Assembly: GCF_014199415.1 (NCBI RefSeq)
Contig: NZ_JACIJN010000002.1
Coordinates: 465,893-529,892, forward strand
DNA length: 64,000 nt
Source: Sphingomonas endophytica
GTDB taxonomy: Bacteria; Pseudomonadota; Alphaproteobacteria; Sphingomonadales; Sphingomonadaceae
Direction of reading: 5' to 3'
The notes under the pieces are model-generated. The model made no database searches, was not told the origin of the DNA, and saw only the letters and a list, made by a program, of their open reading frames with translations. How positions within the stretch are numbered: the stretch's first letter is position 1; each line of letters opens with the position of its first letter. Below, piece by piece: positions 25,584 to 34,251 of the stretch. A program made the position numbers and the translations under genes.

Positions 25584-26174
25584 TCAATATGGCGGTGCGA
25601 CCCGTGCCCGTTGCGCGCGCGCGGCGGCCGTCCACCAGGCGAGGTCGTCAGCGAAGCGCGGAAAGGCGCGGGTCAACGACCCCCCGCCGTCGCCGGTCGG
25701 GTTGGCGTCGGCATCGAGCGTATGGCCGATGCTGCCGACGGTGAGCGTGCTCGGGATCACGACCATCCCCATCTCGGTCAACGTGCCGTGCCATGCGACG
25801 CTGGCATGCGCGCCCGCGAGCCGCCCCGCCGAATAGCTGGCGATCGCCGCGGGGCGCCAGAACCATTCCTCCAGAAAGTGGTCGGTGAGGTTCTTGAGAC
25901 CGGGCTGCTGGCCCCAGTTATATTCGCCGGCGACGAAGACGAAGGCATCGGCGGCGCGGATCTTGCCCGCAAGCGCCTCCAGCGCGGGCGGCGCTTCGCC
26001 TGGGGGATATTCCTTGTACATACGGTCGAGCATCGGAAGTCCGATCGCCCTCGCGTCGATCAGCTCGGGCGCCGCGCCGCGCACGGCGAAGGCGCGCACC
26101 AGATAGTCGGCGAGCCGGATGCCCTGCCGGTCCGAACGATAGGAACCGTAAAAGATCAGAATGCGGTCGGCCAT
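25584..26174 (-). CDS. NADPH-dependent FMN reductase family protein
   Basis: A 196-residue flavodoxin-like protein. It starts RILIFYGSYRSDRQGIRLADY, the phosphate-binding loop of the FMN_red family, and contains VFVAGEYNWGQQPGLKNLTD, the second FMN-contacting loop (usually PEYNxSxPxxLKNxxD). These proteins reduce flavin or quinones with NADPH. AGGAG eight bases before the ATG at 26172-26174 sets the start, although the frame is open further upstream. A frameshifted chloroperoxidase-like remnant lies immediately upstream on the same strand, suggesting a former two-gene operon. Confidence 0.9.
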   Translation of the reverse strand: MADRILIFYGSYRSDRQGIRLADYLVRAFAVRGAAPELIDARAIGLPMLDRMYKEYPPGEAPPALEALAGKIRAADAFVFVAGEYNWGQQPGLKNLTDHFLEEWFWRPAAIASYSAGRLAGAHASVAWHGTLTEMGMVVIPSTLTVGSIGHTLDADANPTGDGGGSLTRAFPRFADDLAWWTAAARAQRARVAPPY

Positions 26175-26226
26175 CGCGCGCTCTCCTGGAGACGCGGGCG
26201 GACCATCGGCACGCCCGCAGTGTCGC

Positions 26227-26690
26227 TCACCCCTGAGTGAACGCGAGCAGATCGGCGTTGATCCGGTCGGCATGTTTGGTCGGCAATCCGTGCGGATAGC
26301 GGGTGTAGGATTTCAGCACCGCGCCCGCGACGATGCCGGCGGACAGCTTGCCGGTGGTCGGAAGCGGCACGACCTGAGCGTCCTCGCCGTGCATGATCTG
26401 TGTCGGCACCTTGATCGCCTTCAGATCGTCGGTGTATCGGTTTCCGAGAACGCCTTGATGCCGGGCGTATGCGCCAGCACGCTGCCCGGTATCCCCTGCC
26501 GCCACCAGTTGCGGCGCACGCCTTCCTTCACCTCGGCGCCACCGCGGCTGTAGCCGAAAGACAGGCGGGTGACGTCGTGGAAGAAGTGCGCGCGGTTGGT
26601 CGCGGTCTGCTGGCGGACTGCGCGAGGGGCGCGCTGGAGGCGGTGATGCCAGACTGGGCGGCCCCGGTGCTGGTGCTGCATCTGGTGATG
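26227..26690 (-). pseudogene. frameshifted, 5'-truncated chloroperoxidase-like alpha/beta hydrolase
   Basis: The 3' part reads TDDLKAIKVPTQIMHGEDAQ and ends HADRINADLLAFTQG, the C-terminus of non-haem chloroperoxidase-type alpha/beta hydrolases. The preceding stretch of that family (FFHDVTRLSFGYSRGG, then NWWRQGIPG and IKAFSETD) is present but in another frame. The two join at about 26433-26437: a single missing base after the GAA-ACC-GA codons would restore SETD-YTDDLKAI. Upstream of about 26690 no similarity can be followed, so the N-terminal half including the catalytic Ser elbow is absent. Confidence 0.78.
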
Positions 26691-26770
26691 CCGCCCTCCA
26701 CGCTGCGCGCGTGGCGCGTGCAGGCGGTGATCGATCATCTCCCGCGCGCCCGACCGCGGCGCTGTGCGCG

Positions 26771-27853
26771 TTACGGGTCCAGAGGGTCGATGGGATCGTA
26801 GCGCAACGAGGCGGCGAGCGGACGGAAGACGGCCTCGTTCGGCGACGGCCGCCGCGTGATCGTACCGGGCTGATAGCCCAGTTCGGCCTGATTGCGCGCG
26901 GCGAACGCCGGGCTCACGATCGCGTCGATGTGGCCGACGTTGCTGACGACCAGCACGTCCTGCGACAGCGGCGCGCCGAGCGCGTGCAGGCGCCGCGTCG
27001 CGTTGCGGAGGTTCGTGGTGGTGTGCCGCGCATAGGGTTCGACGACGATCGCCGCCGCGGGCACGCCGAAGCGGTCGATCAGCGCGCGCTGCATCTCGAA
27101 CGCCTCGACATGGCGGGTGTCGCGGGGGTGGACCGCACTGCCGCTGACGATGATGAACGGGGCCAGCCCCTGCGCGAAACGTTCCGCCGCGAGCCGGACG
27201 TTGACCTTCCCGCGCGCGCTCAGCGGCGTGACCAGGTCGTCGGGGCCGACGCCGAGCGCGACGATCGCCGCGTAGCGGAAGCGCGACCAATCGACCCCGC
27301 GCGCCTTCGCCAGCGCCGCCGCGTTGAAGCGCGCGTCGAGCGGCTCGAACGCCACCGCGGCATCCTTGTCATTGGCGTCGAGCAGCGCGAGCGCCAGCGA
27401 CAGGCTGTAATCGCCGGCCACGGCCGGATCGTCGCGTTGCACGTCGGCCAGCATCGCTGCATCGGCAACCTTCGCGGCGAACGCAGGGCTGCCGAACGGC
27501 TCGTCCGACCCGTCGACGAGCGGATAGCGCGGCAGCTTGCCGACACCGTAGACGCGCAGCACCTCGTTGAGCCCGTCGATCTCGCGGCGGACCGCCTCCG
27601 CATCGTCCGGCGCGCGACGTGCCATGCTTTCGCGCTCGTCGTCGCGCCAGACCGCTGCCTCGACCAGACACGCCGCGCGGCCGGCGCAGGCGTCGCGGCG
27701 GCGCTGGCGCGCGGGGCTGGTCGGCAGCCCGCGCAGATGGGGGAACAGGCGTGCCGCGAGCGTGGCGAGATGCACGTCGCGGGCCGGTGCCGCCGGTGCC
27801 GGTGCCGCCAGCAGCAGCAGCAGCGCACCGACCGCACCGGCGCGTGCGTTCAC
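26771..27853 (-). CDS. YdcF/DUF218 family protein, exported
   Basis: A 360-residue protein with an N-terminal signal peptide (a long Leu/Ala run ending PAPAAPA) and a C-terminal DUF218 domain: AAIVALGVGP, PFIIVSGSAVHPRD, VEPYARHTTTNLRNATRRL and VLVVSNVGHIDAI, the order of conserved blocks in the YdcF/SanA fold. DUF218 proteins are implicated in envelope processes, with nucleotide or sugar-nucleotide binding suggested. The start is GTG at 27851-27853, overlapping the stop of the upstream TBDR by 4 bases (GTGA) with AAGG just before, so it is translationally coupled to the receptor. Function with that receptor is unknown. Confidence 0.85.
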   Translation of the reverse strand: MNARAGAVGALLLLLAAPAPAAPARDVHLATLAARLFPHLRGLPTSPARQRRRDACAGRAACLVEAAVWRDDERESMARRAPDDAEAVRREIDGLNEVLRVYGVGKLPRYPLVDGSDEPFGSPAFAAKVADAAMLADVQRDDPAVAGDYSLSLALALLDANDKDAAVAFEPLDARFNAAALAKARGVDWSRFRYAAIVALGVGPDDLVTPLSARGKVNVRLAAERFAQGLAPFIIVSGSAVHPRDTRHVEAFEMQRALIDRFGVPAAAIVVEPYARHTTTNLRNATRRLHALGAPLSQDVLVVSNVGHIDAIVSPAFAARNQAELGYQPGTITRRPSPNEAVFRPLAASLRYDPIDPLDP

Positions 27854-30435
27854 CACGCCTTGCTCACGATGAACCGCACGCTGCGACCGAAGATCGGCCG
27901 GCCGTAGATCGCGTCGCTGGAGGCCTGTCCGTCGAGCTGGTCGGTGCGGGGATTGCCCTCGGTCAACCCCTTGTTGTTGAAGATGTTGTCGCCGACGACC
28001 TGGAACTGGAAGCCGTTGTGGGTCAGCGTACCGCCCAGCCCGAAGGTGTTGTACGACGGCAGCCCGGTGCGGTTGAGCAGATCGACATAGCGGCGGCCGA
28101 TATATTCGTAGCGGCCATAGACCTCGACCTGATCGCCGCCGGCGTCGAACGAGAAGGTCGGGCGGACGTTGCCGAACACCTTCGGCTCGCGGATGATCTG
28201 GTTGCCATTGACCGCCGACGGATCGGCACCCGAGCTGTTCTGCAGATTCTTGTACTGCGGGTCCTGATAGGTGAACGATCCCGAGACGAAGAACCACCGC
28301 GCCGGCGCGAGCGTGCCGTCGACCTCGACGCCCTTGACCTCCGCCTGACCGATGAACGGCACCGCCTGATCGTTGCGCCCGGTGGCGGGATTGAACGCGA
28401 CGAACGAGGCATTGAACGGATCGAACTTCGTGTAGAAGCCGGTCAGGTACAAGTAATTGCGCCCGAAGGATGCCTTGAGCCCGGCCTCGTACTGGTCGGC
28501 CTGCGTCTTCACCAGCACCGGATTGATGTTGTAATAGCTCGACGATTGCGGCGGCACTTCGAGGTGCGAGGCCCGGACATAGCCGCCGAAATGGTCGCTG
28601 ACGTCGTAATTGACGCCGAGCGTCCAGTTGGTCGCGGTCGGATTGTCCTTGCGCGACTGCCGCCCGCCGTCGAACGTGCGCACCGCATTGTCGGCCAGCG
28701 TGGCCGGATCGCCGAGGTTGACGCCGTTGGTGGCGGTGGTCAGGCCGTACCCGTCGATATGGTACCATTCCTGCCGGATGCCGCCATCGACGCGCAGCCC
28801 GGGCACCACTTCCCAGGTGTCGTTGGCGTACAGCGAATAAACGGTCGAATCGACATCGCCCTGGTTGAGCGTGGTGCCGTAGCGCAGCACGCCCTTGTCG
28901 GTGACATAGCCGAGCACGTTGTTGTTCGCGTCATAGGCGACCAGATCGAGCGTGCGCGGCTGGCCACGCACTTCCATCAGGTAATCCTGATAGACCGCCT
29001 TGTTGGTCAGCCCATAGGCCGAGGCATAGCCGCCGAGGCGCAGATCGTGCGTGCCGAACCCGGTCTCGAACTTGCGCGTGACGCTGACGTCGCCCTGACC
29101 CGAATAGAAGCTGGAGCCGACGCCGCGATATTGCGCCTGCACCACCAGACCCGAGGCGCCGTAAGGGTCGTAAGCGGTCGCGCCGTTGCTGCCCGACAGC
29201 GCATAGCCCAGCCGCGCGACCGGGGTGACGGCGGTGCCGAACGCGGTGTTGGCCGCGGCGCGGAAGCCGTTGGCGAAGGTGGTGGCGTCGACCGGGTTCG
29301 ACGTCGAATAGAGCGCGTCGAAATTCAGCCGCCCCTTGGTATAGCCCGCCCGCACCGCGAGCTGCCAGCCGCTGAACTCGGCATCATATTGAAGGCCGAC
29401 ATTGCCATATTCCATATGGCGGCCATCGGCGAGATCGCGGGTCTCGCTCTGCGTCACGCCCGCCGCGTCGCGGTACTTGAGCGTCACGCCGCGGAACGCC
29501 GGCGAGTTGAGCGTGCCATGGAAGAAGTCGATGAACGGATCGAGCGACACCGAAGGGTTGCGCGGATCGGCGACCGGGATCGGCAGGTAGAAGGTGTTGT
29601 GGTCGTTGAGATAATTGACGCTCAGCCGCACCGAGCCATTGTCGAGGTCGTGCTTGATATTGGCGCGGATCTGCCCGCCGCGGTCGTTGGGAAAGCCATT
29701 GTCGCGCTGCCCGCCGTCGCGGCGTAGGAAGCCGCCGATCGCATAATAGGTGCGCTCACCGAGCGGGCCGGACTGCATTGCGTCGAGCCGGTAGAGATCG
29801 GTGGTGCCGACCGTCATCTGCACCTTGCCGCGCGGCGTTTCGGAGCCGGTGACGGTGATGTTGTTGACGATCGCCGCCGCCTGGCTGGCGAAGATCGGCG
29901 CCGGGCCGCCACGCACCACCTCGACCCGCTCGGTCATCAGGTCGTAGCGGTTGAGGCTGTCGCCGCGAAAGAAATTGCCGTTGATGTCGTGGAACAGCGG
30001 CAGGCCGTCCTGCTGGAACACGGCATAGCCGTCGTCGGTCGGGATGCCGCGGATCCGGGTGACGTTCTGCACCTCGCCACCGGTCGCCTCGACCTGGATG
30101 CCGGGCAGCTTGCCGAGCAGGTCGGCGAAATTGAGCGGCGCGAGCCGCTTCACGTCGTCCTGACCGAGCGAATTGACGGCATAGGACACGTCGAAGCGAC
30201 GTTGCCGCCGCGCCGAGCCGGTGACGATGATGTCGGAGCCGGTAGTCTCGTCGGCGGTGGTCGTCGCGGGCGCGTCCGCCTGTGCGGTGTCCGACGCGGG
30301 CGCCGTGTTGTCGGCCTGCGTCGAAACGGCCTGCGCTTCGACGGCGAACGGCGTCATCAACAGGCACGTCGCGGTGGCGAAGGCGGTCAGGTGGGTATTC
30401 CGCAGCAGCATGGACTTCGCGATCACGATCATCAT
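27850..30435 (-). CDS. TonB-dependent outer-membrane receptor
   Basis: An 861-residue receptor with a signal peptide (to about residue 35, VEAQA), an Ala/Thr/Asp-rich linker, a TonB-box-like SDIIVTGSARR and a plug domain with RIRGIPTDDGYAVFQQDGLP and VEVVRGGPAPIFASQAAAIV. The barrel ends FIVSKAW, a Trp instead of the usual Phe. Blocks such as TKFDPFNASF and FGRSVRF fit the carbohydrate or siderophore receptor groups seen in sphingomonads; substrate is unknown. No STN domain. Its stop codon overlaps the YdcF start, so the two are one unit. A 540-base region without a clear gene lies upstream. Confidence 0.92.
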   Translation of the reverse strand: MMIVIAKSMLLRNTHLTAFATATCLLMTPFAVEAQAVSTQADNTAPASDTAQADAPATTTADETTGSDIIVTGSARRQRRFDVSYAVNSLGQDDVKRLAPLNFADLLGKLPGIQVEATGGEVQNVTRIRGIPTDDGYAVFQQDGLPLFHDINGNFFRGDSLNRYDLMTERVEVVRGGPAPIFASQAAAIVNNITVTGSETPRGKVQMTVGTTDLYRLDAMQSGPLGERTYYAIGGFLRRDGGQRDNGFPNDRGGQIRANIKHDLDNGSVRLSVNYLNDHNTFYLPIPVADPRNPSVSLDPFIDFFHGTLNSPAFRGVTLKYRDAAGVTQSETRDLADGRHMEYGNVGLQYDAEFSGWQLAVRAGYTKGRLNFDALYSTSNPVDATTFANGFRAAANTAFGTAVTPVARLGYALSGSNGATAYDPYGASGLVVQAQYRGVGSSFYSGQGDVSVTRKFETGFGTHDLRLGGYASAYGLTNKAVYQDYLMEVRGQPRTLDLVAYDANNNVLGYVTDKGVLRYGTTLNQGDVDSTVYSLYANDTWEVVPGLRVDGGIRQEWYHIDGYGLTTATNGVNLGDPATLADNAVRTFDGGRQSRKDNPTATNWTLGVNYDVSDHFGGYVRASHLEVPPQSSSYYNINPVLVKTQADQYEAGLKASFGRNYLYLTGFYTKFDPFNASFVAFNPATGRNDQAVPFIGQAEVKGVEVDGTLAPARWFFVSGSFTYQDPQYKNLQNSSGADPSAVNGNQIIREPKVFGNVRPTFSFDAGGDQVEVYGRYEYIGRRYVDLLNRTGLPSYNTFGLGGTLTHNGFQFQVVGDNIFNNKGLTEGNPRTDQLDGQASSDAIYGRPIFGRSVRFIVSKAW

Positions 30436-30975
30436 TCCCCCTTCGGGCCATCAATGCCGCAGCCCGTTGCGGCTGATTGCGACAGCATGATGAAAGCTCA
30501 AGTTTTTCTTGGATGTCGCGCCGCGATCGCAGCATGAGTGTTGCCCGAAAGTCGCGGCGGATCGATCGCTTGCGCCACGACGCCGTCGCAGGCGCGCCCT
30601 CGCGCTTTCGACGTTGCGCATCGCGGCGGCGGACGCCGATCGGACCCGCTTTCTCACACGGGAGGTCCTTTCGATCCTTGAGGCACGCGCGCATCCGCCG
30701 CGCGACGACCCCACCGACCGGCTCGCCATCGATCTGGCGATCCGACCGGGGCGGGCAAGGCGCATGACGCCCGCTGGGATGTGACCGCGATCGAGCAGGG
30801 CCGGGCGGCCCATCAGGCCGCGTCGACGCTCGAGCTGGCGAGCACCGAAGAGCGGATCTGCATCGACGTCGATCTGCTCGGCCCGCTTCTCTGACGCGAG
30901 ACTCCGGCCGGATCAACGAGCGCGGGCGAGCCTCGCCTCCTGCTCGGGCGATCCCGGATCAGGGTCGATCCACCC
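30436..30975. other. intergenic region with a possible decayed ORF
   Basis: No confident gene lies in these 540 bases. A plus-strand frame at 30509-30784 contains RFLTREVLSILEARAHPP, which looks helical, and the next frame, 30740-30894, continues with VTAIEQGRAAHQAASTLELA to a stop at 30892. A frameshift near 30750 could join them, so this may be a decayed short gene. No family is recognised. The first ~100 bases should hold the promoter of the leftward TBDR. Confidence 0.3.
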
Positions 30976-32310
30976 TCACACCACCAGCGACAGCGAAAGG
31001 GTCAGCAACAGCGCGACCACCGAGATCAAGGTCTCGCACGCCGTCCAGCTGCGGATCGTGTCCGCGACGCTCAGCCCGAAATATTCCTTCACCAGCCAGA
31101 AGCCGCCGTCGTTGACATGGCTGAGCACCACCGATCCCGCGCCGGTGGCAAGCACCAGCAATTCCGGCCGGACCAGCGGCTGGGCAGCGGCGAGCGGCGC
31201 CACGATCCCGGCCGCCGTCGCCATCGCGACGGTCGCCGATCCGGTCGCGACCCGCATCAACGCCGCGATCAACCATGCCAGCAGCAGCACCGGGACGTGC
31301 CATTGCGCGGCCAGCGCGACCAGCGCGCCGGACACGCCGCCTTCGGTCAGCATCCGCCCGAACCCCGCGCCGACGCCGACGACCAGCGTGATGAGCGCGG
31401 TCGGCGCGAGGCAATCGTTGGTGTAGCGCTGGATCGTCTCCATCGAGAGCCCGCGCGCCAGCCCGAGCGTCCAGTAGCTCGCCAGCACCGCCGCCAGCAG
31501 CGCCACCACCGGCGTGCCGACAAAGCGGATGATCTGGTCCGCGCCCGATCCCGGCGCGGTGATCGTCGCGCCGACGCTGCCGAGCAGCATCAGCACCACC
31601 GGCAGCAGCAGCGTCGCGAGCGTGATGCCGAAGCCCGGCAACGCGCCGTCGGGCACATCCTCGACCAGCGTCTTCACCGGCGCGGCGGGGGCGAGGCGCG
31701 GCACGATGAAACGGCCATAAAGCGGCCCGGCGATCACGGCGGTCGGCACGCCCACGATCAGCGCGAACAGGACGGTGAGGCCGACATCGGCACCGAACGC
31801 CTGCGTCGCGAGCATCGCGGCGGGGTGGGGCGGCACCATCGCATGAACCACCGAGAGCCCCGCCGCCATCGGCAGGCCGAGCCGCATCGGATGCTGGCGC
31901 AGCCGTCCCGCCACCGCGAAGACGATCGGCACCAGCAGGACGAAGCCGACCTCGAAGAACACCGGCAGACCGACGATCAGCGCCACCGTCATCATCGCCC
32001 AGTCGGCGCGGCGCGCACCGAAAAAGCCGATCACCGTCCGCGCGATGCGGTCCGCGCCGCCCGACTCGACCATCATCTTGCCGAGGATCGTCCCCAGCCC
32101 GACGACGAGCGCGATATGGCCCAGCGCGCTGCCGACCCCGGCCTCGAACGCCTTGACGATCGAGGCGGGCGGGAGCCCGGTCACGAGCGCAAGGCCGAGC
32201 GAGACCAGCACCAGCGCGATGAACGGGCTGAGCCGGACGCGGACGATCAGCGCGATGAGGACGGCGACCGCCGCTGCCCCTTCGAGCAGCAGCAGGGCAG
32301 ACGGTGCCAC
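30976..32310 (-). CDS. GntP-family permease (probable D-amino acid/hydroxy acid transporter)
   Basis: A 444-residue protein with about 12 hydrophobic segments and the GntP/DsdX pattern: GLGTILGKMMVESGGADRIA, a central VGLPVFFEVGFVLLVPIVF, and HVNDGGFWLVKEYFGLS near the end. The family transports gluconate, other sugar acids, or D-serine (DsdX) by proton symport. Here it is last in a unit with an N-acyl-D-amino-acid deacylase and RidA, and divergent from a D-serine dehydratase-like enzyme, so a D-amino acid or its N-acyl form is the more likely cargo. This is inference from context. The start codon follows the RidA stop with no spacer. Confidence 0.9.
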   Translation of the reverse strand: MAPSALLLLEGAAAVAVLIALIVRVRLSPFIALVLVSLGLALVTGLPPASIVKAFEAGVGSALGHIALVVGLGTILGKMMVESGGADRIARTVIGFFGARRADWAMMTVALIVGLPVFFEVGFVLLVPIVFAVAGRLRQHPMRLGLPMAAGLSVVHAMVPPHPAAMLATQAFGADVGLTVLFALIVGVPTAVIAGPLYGRFIVPRLAPAAPVKTLVEDVPDGALPGFGITLATLLLPVVLMLLGSVGATITAPGSGADQIIRFVGTPVVALLAAVLASYWTLGLARGLSMETIQRYTNDCLAPTALITLVVGVGAGFGRMLTEGGVSGALVALAAQWHVPVLLLAWLIAALMRVATGSATVAMATAAGIVAPLAAAQPLVRPELLVLATGAGSVVLSHVNDGGFWLVKEYFGLSVADTIRSWTACETLISVVALLLTLSLSLVV

Positions 32311-32703
32311 TTACGGCTTCTTCCAGGCGATGCAGTCCACCTCAACCTTGCAGTCGACCACCATCTGCGACACCACGCAGGCGCGCGCCGGCGGATTCGC
32401 GCCGAAATATTCCTTGAAGATGCGGTTGAACGACATGAAGTCGCGCGCATCGTCCAGCCATACGCCGCAGCGCACGACATGCTCGGGGCCGTAGCCCGCC
32501 TCCTCCAGGATCTTCAGCACGTTGCGGATCGCCTGATGCGTCTGCGGGATGATGCCGCCGTCGATCACCTCGCCATCGACCATCGGCACCTGCCCGGAAA
32601 CGTACAGCCACCCATCGGCCTGTACCGCGCGGGCGAACGGCAGATGCTGCCCGCCGGTGCCGCTGCCGCCCTCGACGCCGTAGCGCTTGATCCCGTCACT
32701 CAT
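32311..32703 (-). CDS. RidA family enamine/imine deaminase
   Basis: A 130-residue RidA/YjgF/UK114 protein, the usual length. The trimer-cleft residues are visible: VSGQVP at residues 36-40, HQAIRNVLKILEEAGY in helix 1, and the PPARACVV block with the conserved Arg107 that holds the substrate carboxylate. RidA hydrolyses the reactive 2-aminoacrylate or imine released by PLP dehydratases and by D-amino-acid oxidases. Its place between a D-aminoacylase and a permease, and opposite a PLP dehydratase-like gene, fits that role well. ATG at 32701-32703 abuts the deacylase stop; GAGGATCG lies upstream inside that gene. Confidence 0.93.
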   Translation of the reverse strand: MSDGIKRYGVEGGSGTGGQHLPFARAVQADGWLYVSGQVPMVDGEVIDGGIIPQTHQAIRNVLKILEEAGYGPEHVVRCGVWLDDARDFMSFNRIFKEYFGANPPARACVVSQMVVDCKVEVDCIAWKKP

Positions 32704-34170
32704 TCATCGATCCTCTTCGTTGAAAACAGTCTGGCTTTCCGGGCGGCGCAGCATCCGCCCGCCGCGCGCGCCCGTCACGCCGTTGCGGTCGAGCGCCGCG
32801 ACGCCGTTGACCCACACCCCGAGCACGCCCGCGGCGGGCTGTTCGGGATCGTCGTAGCGGGCGCGGTCCGCGATCCGTGCGGGATCGAACAACACGAGGT
32901 CCGCCGCCGACCCGGCGCGCACGTAGCCGCGATCGGCCAATCCGAGGCGGTCGGCGGTCAACCCGGTCATCTTCCGGATCGCCGCGGGGAGCGACAGCAA
33001 TCCACGCTCCCGGACATAATGCGCGATCACGCGCGGAAAGCTGCCCCACAGCCGCGGGTGCGGGCGCGGATCGCACGGTAGACCGTCCGATCCGACCATC
33101 GTCAGCGGATGCGCAAGGATGCGATCGACGTCGTCCTCCGCCATGCAATGGTAGACCGCGCCGGCCGGCTGCAACCGCCGCGCCGCGTCGCGCGGCGCGA
33201 CGCCCCAGTCGGCGGCGATGGCGTCGAGCATCCGGCCGGCCTGTGTCGGTTCCGCGTCGGACCAGGTGATCATGATCGGCGTTTCCGGGACGACCTGCCC
33301 GAGATCGAGCGTCGAGGAACTGGCGGTATAAGGATAACAATCGCAGCCGACCGGATGCGTGGCTGCGGCCTGTTGCAACTGGTCGAGGATCGCGCCGCTG
33401 CGGCCATGCTGCGGCGCACCGGCGCATTTCAGGTGCGAAACCACGAGCGGCGCGGCGGCGTGACGCGCGATTGCGACCGCTTCATCGATCGCCGCGCCGA
33501 TCCCGGCGCCCTCGCTGCGCAGGTGGGTGCAATAGACGCCGCTGGTCCCCTGCAACGCCGCGGCGACCGCCATCACTTCCTCGGTCGAGGCGTGGATCGC
33601 ATTGGCATAGGCGAGCCCGGTCGAGAAGCCGAACGCGCCCGCCGCGAGCGCGTCGGCGAGGTCGGCGCGCATCGCCTCGCGCTCGGCCACGCTGGCGTCA
33701 CGGTCGAGCCGGTCGAGATGCCGGGCGCGCAGCGCCGTGTGGCCGACCAGCGCGGCGACGTTGGTCGCGGGCGCGGCCGCGTCGACCGCGGCGGCATAAG
33801 CGGCGAAGCTATCGTAGCGAAAGGCGTCCGGCGCCCCGAGCAGCACCATCGGATCGGGCAATGCGTCGCCGTCCGCGCCGCCGGCGCCGGCGCTGATCCC
33901 GCAATTGCCGACCACGACCGTCGTGACCCCCTGCGTGATCTTCGGCGTCATCGCCGGGCGGGTGATCGCGACGAGATCGTCATGGGTATGCGCGTCGATG
34001 AAGCCGGGCGCGAGCGCCAGCCCGCGTGCGTCGATCGCGCCGGCCGGCGGAATGTCGCTCGCCGGGGTGACGGCCGCGATCCGCGCGCCGCAGATCGTCA
34101 CGTCGGCATGCCAGCCCGCACTGCCGCTCCCGTCATAGAGCATCGCTCCCGCGATCATCGTGTCGGTCAT
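32704..34170 (-). CDS. N-acyl-D-amino-acid deacylase (D-aminoacylase)
   Basis: A 488-residue amidohydrolase-superfamily enzyme that releases D-amino acids from N-acyl derivatives. The metal site begins GFIDAHTHDDL with His61/His63; VVVGNCGISAG (Cys metal ligand region), THLRSEG and VSHLKCAG supply further ligands, and MVGSDGLPCDPRPHPRLWGSFPR-type sequence near the C-terminus is diagnostic for D-aminoacylases. It is first in a tightly packed unit with RidA and the GntP permease. The ATG at 34168-34170 is divergent from the PLP enzyme with an 81-base shared promoter gap. Confidence 0.94.
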   Translation of the reverse strand: MTDTMIAGAMLYDGSGSAGWHADVTICGARIAAVTPASDIPPAGAIDARGLALAPGFIDAHTHDDLVAITRPAMTPKITQGVTTVVVGNCGISAGAGGADGDALPDPMVLLGAPDAFRYDSFAAYAAAVDAAAPATNVAALVGHTALRARHLDRLDRDASVAEREAMRADLADALAAGAFGFSTGLAYANAIHASTEEVMAVAAALQGTSGVYCTHLRSEGAGIGAAIDEAVAIARHAAAPLVVSHLKCAGAPQHGRSGAILDQLQQAAATHPVGCDCYPYTASSSTLDLGQVVPETPIMITWSDAEPTQAGRMLDAIAADWGVAPRDAARRLQPAGAVYHCMAEDDVDRILAHPLTMVGSDGLPCDPRPHPRLWGSFPRVIAHYVRERGLLSLPAAIRKMTGLTADRLGLADRGYVRAGSAADLVLFDPARIADRARYDDPEQPAAGVLGVWVNGVAALDRNGVTGARGGRMLRRPESQTVFNEEDR

Positions 34171-34251
34171 GCTGCGTTCCTCACCGCTCGATCCGCATTG
34201 TCACCGGCCCGTGCAATTAAGTAAACGTCTTGAATTATCAGGAGACCGGCG
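34171..34251. promoter_or_regulatory. shared divergent promoter region
   Basis: An 81-base gap between the divergent D-aminoacylase and the D-serine dehydratase-like genes. It is AT-richer than its surroundings at 34213-34240 and carries AGGAG at 34240-34244 for the rightward gene. TTGTCA at 34198-34203 could be a -35 element. No operator was identified. Confidence 0.4.

Noticed and set aside
30976..32310. Gluconate permease label taken at face value
   Set aside because: The family is GntP, but the D-aminoacylase and RidA neighbours make a D-amino-acid substrate more likely, so no gnt symbol was given.
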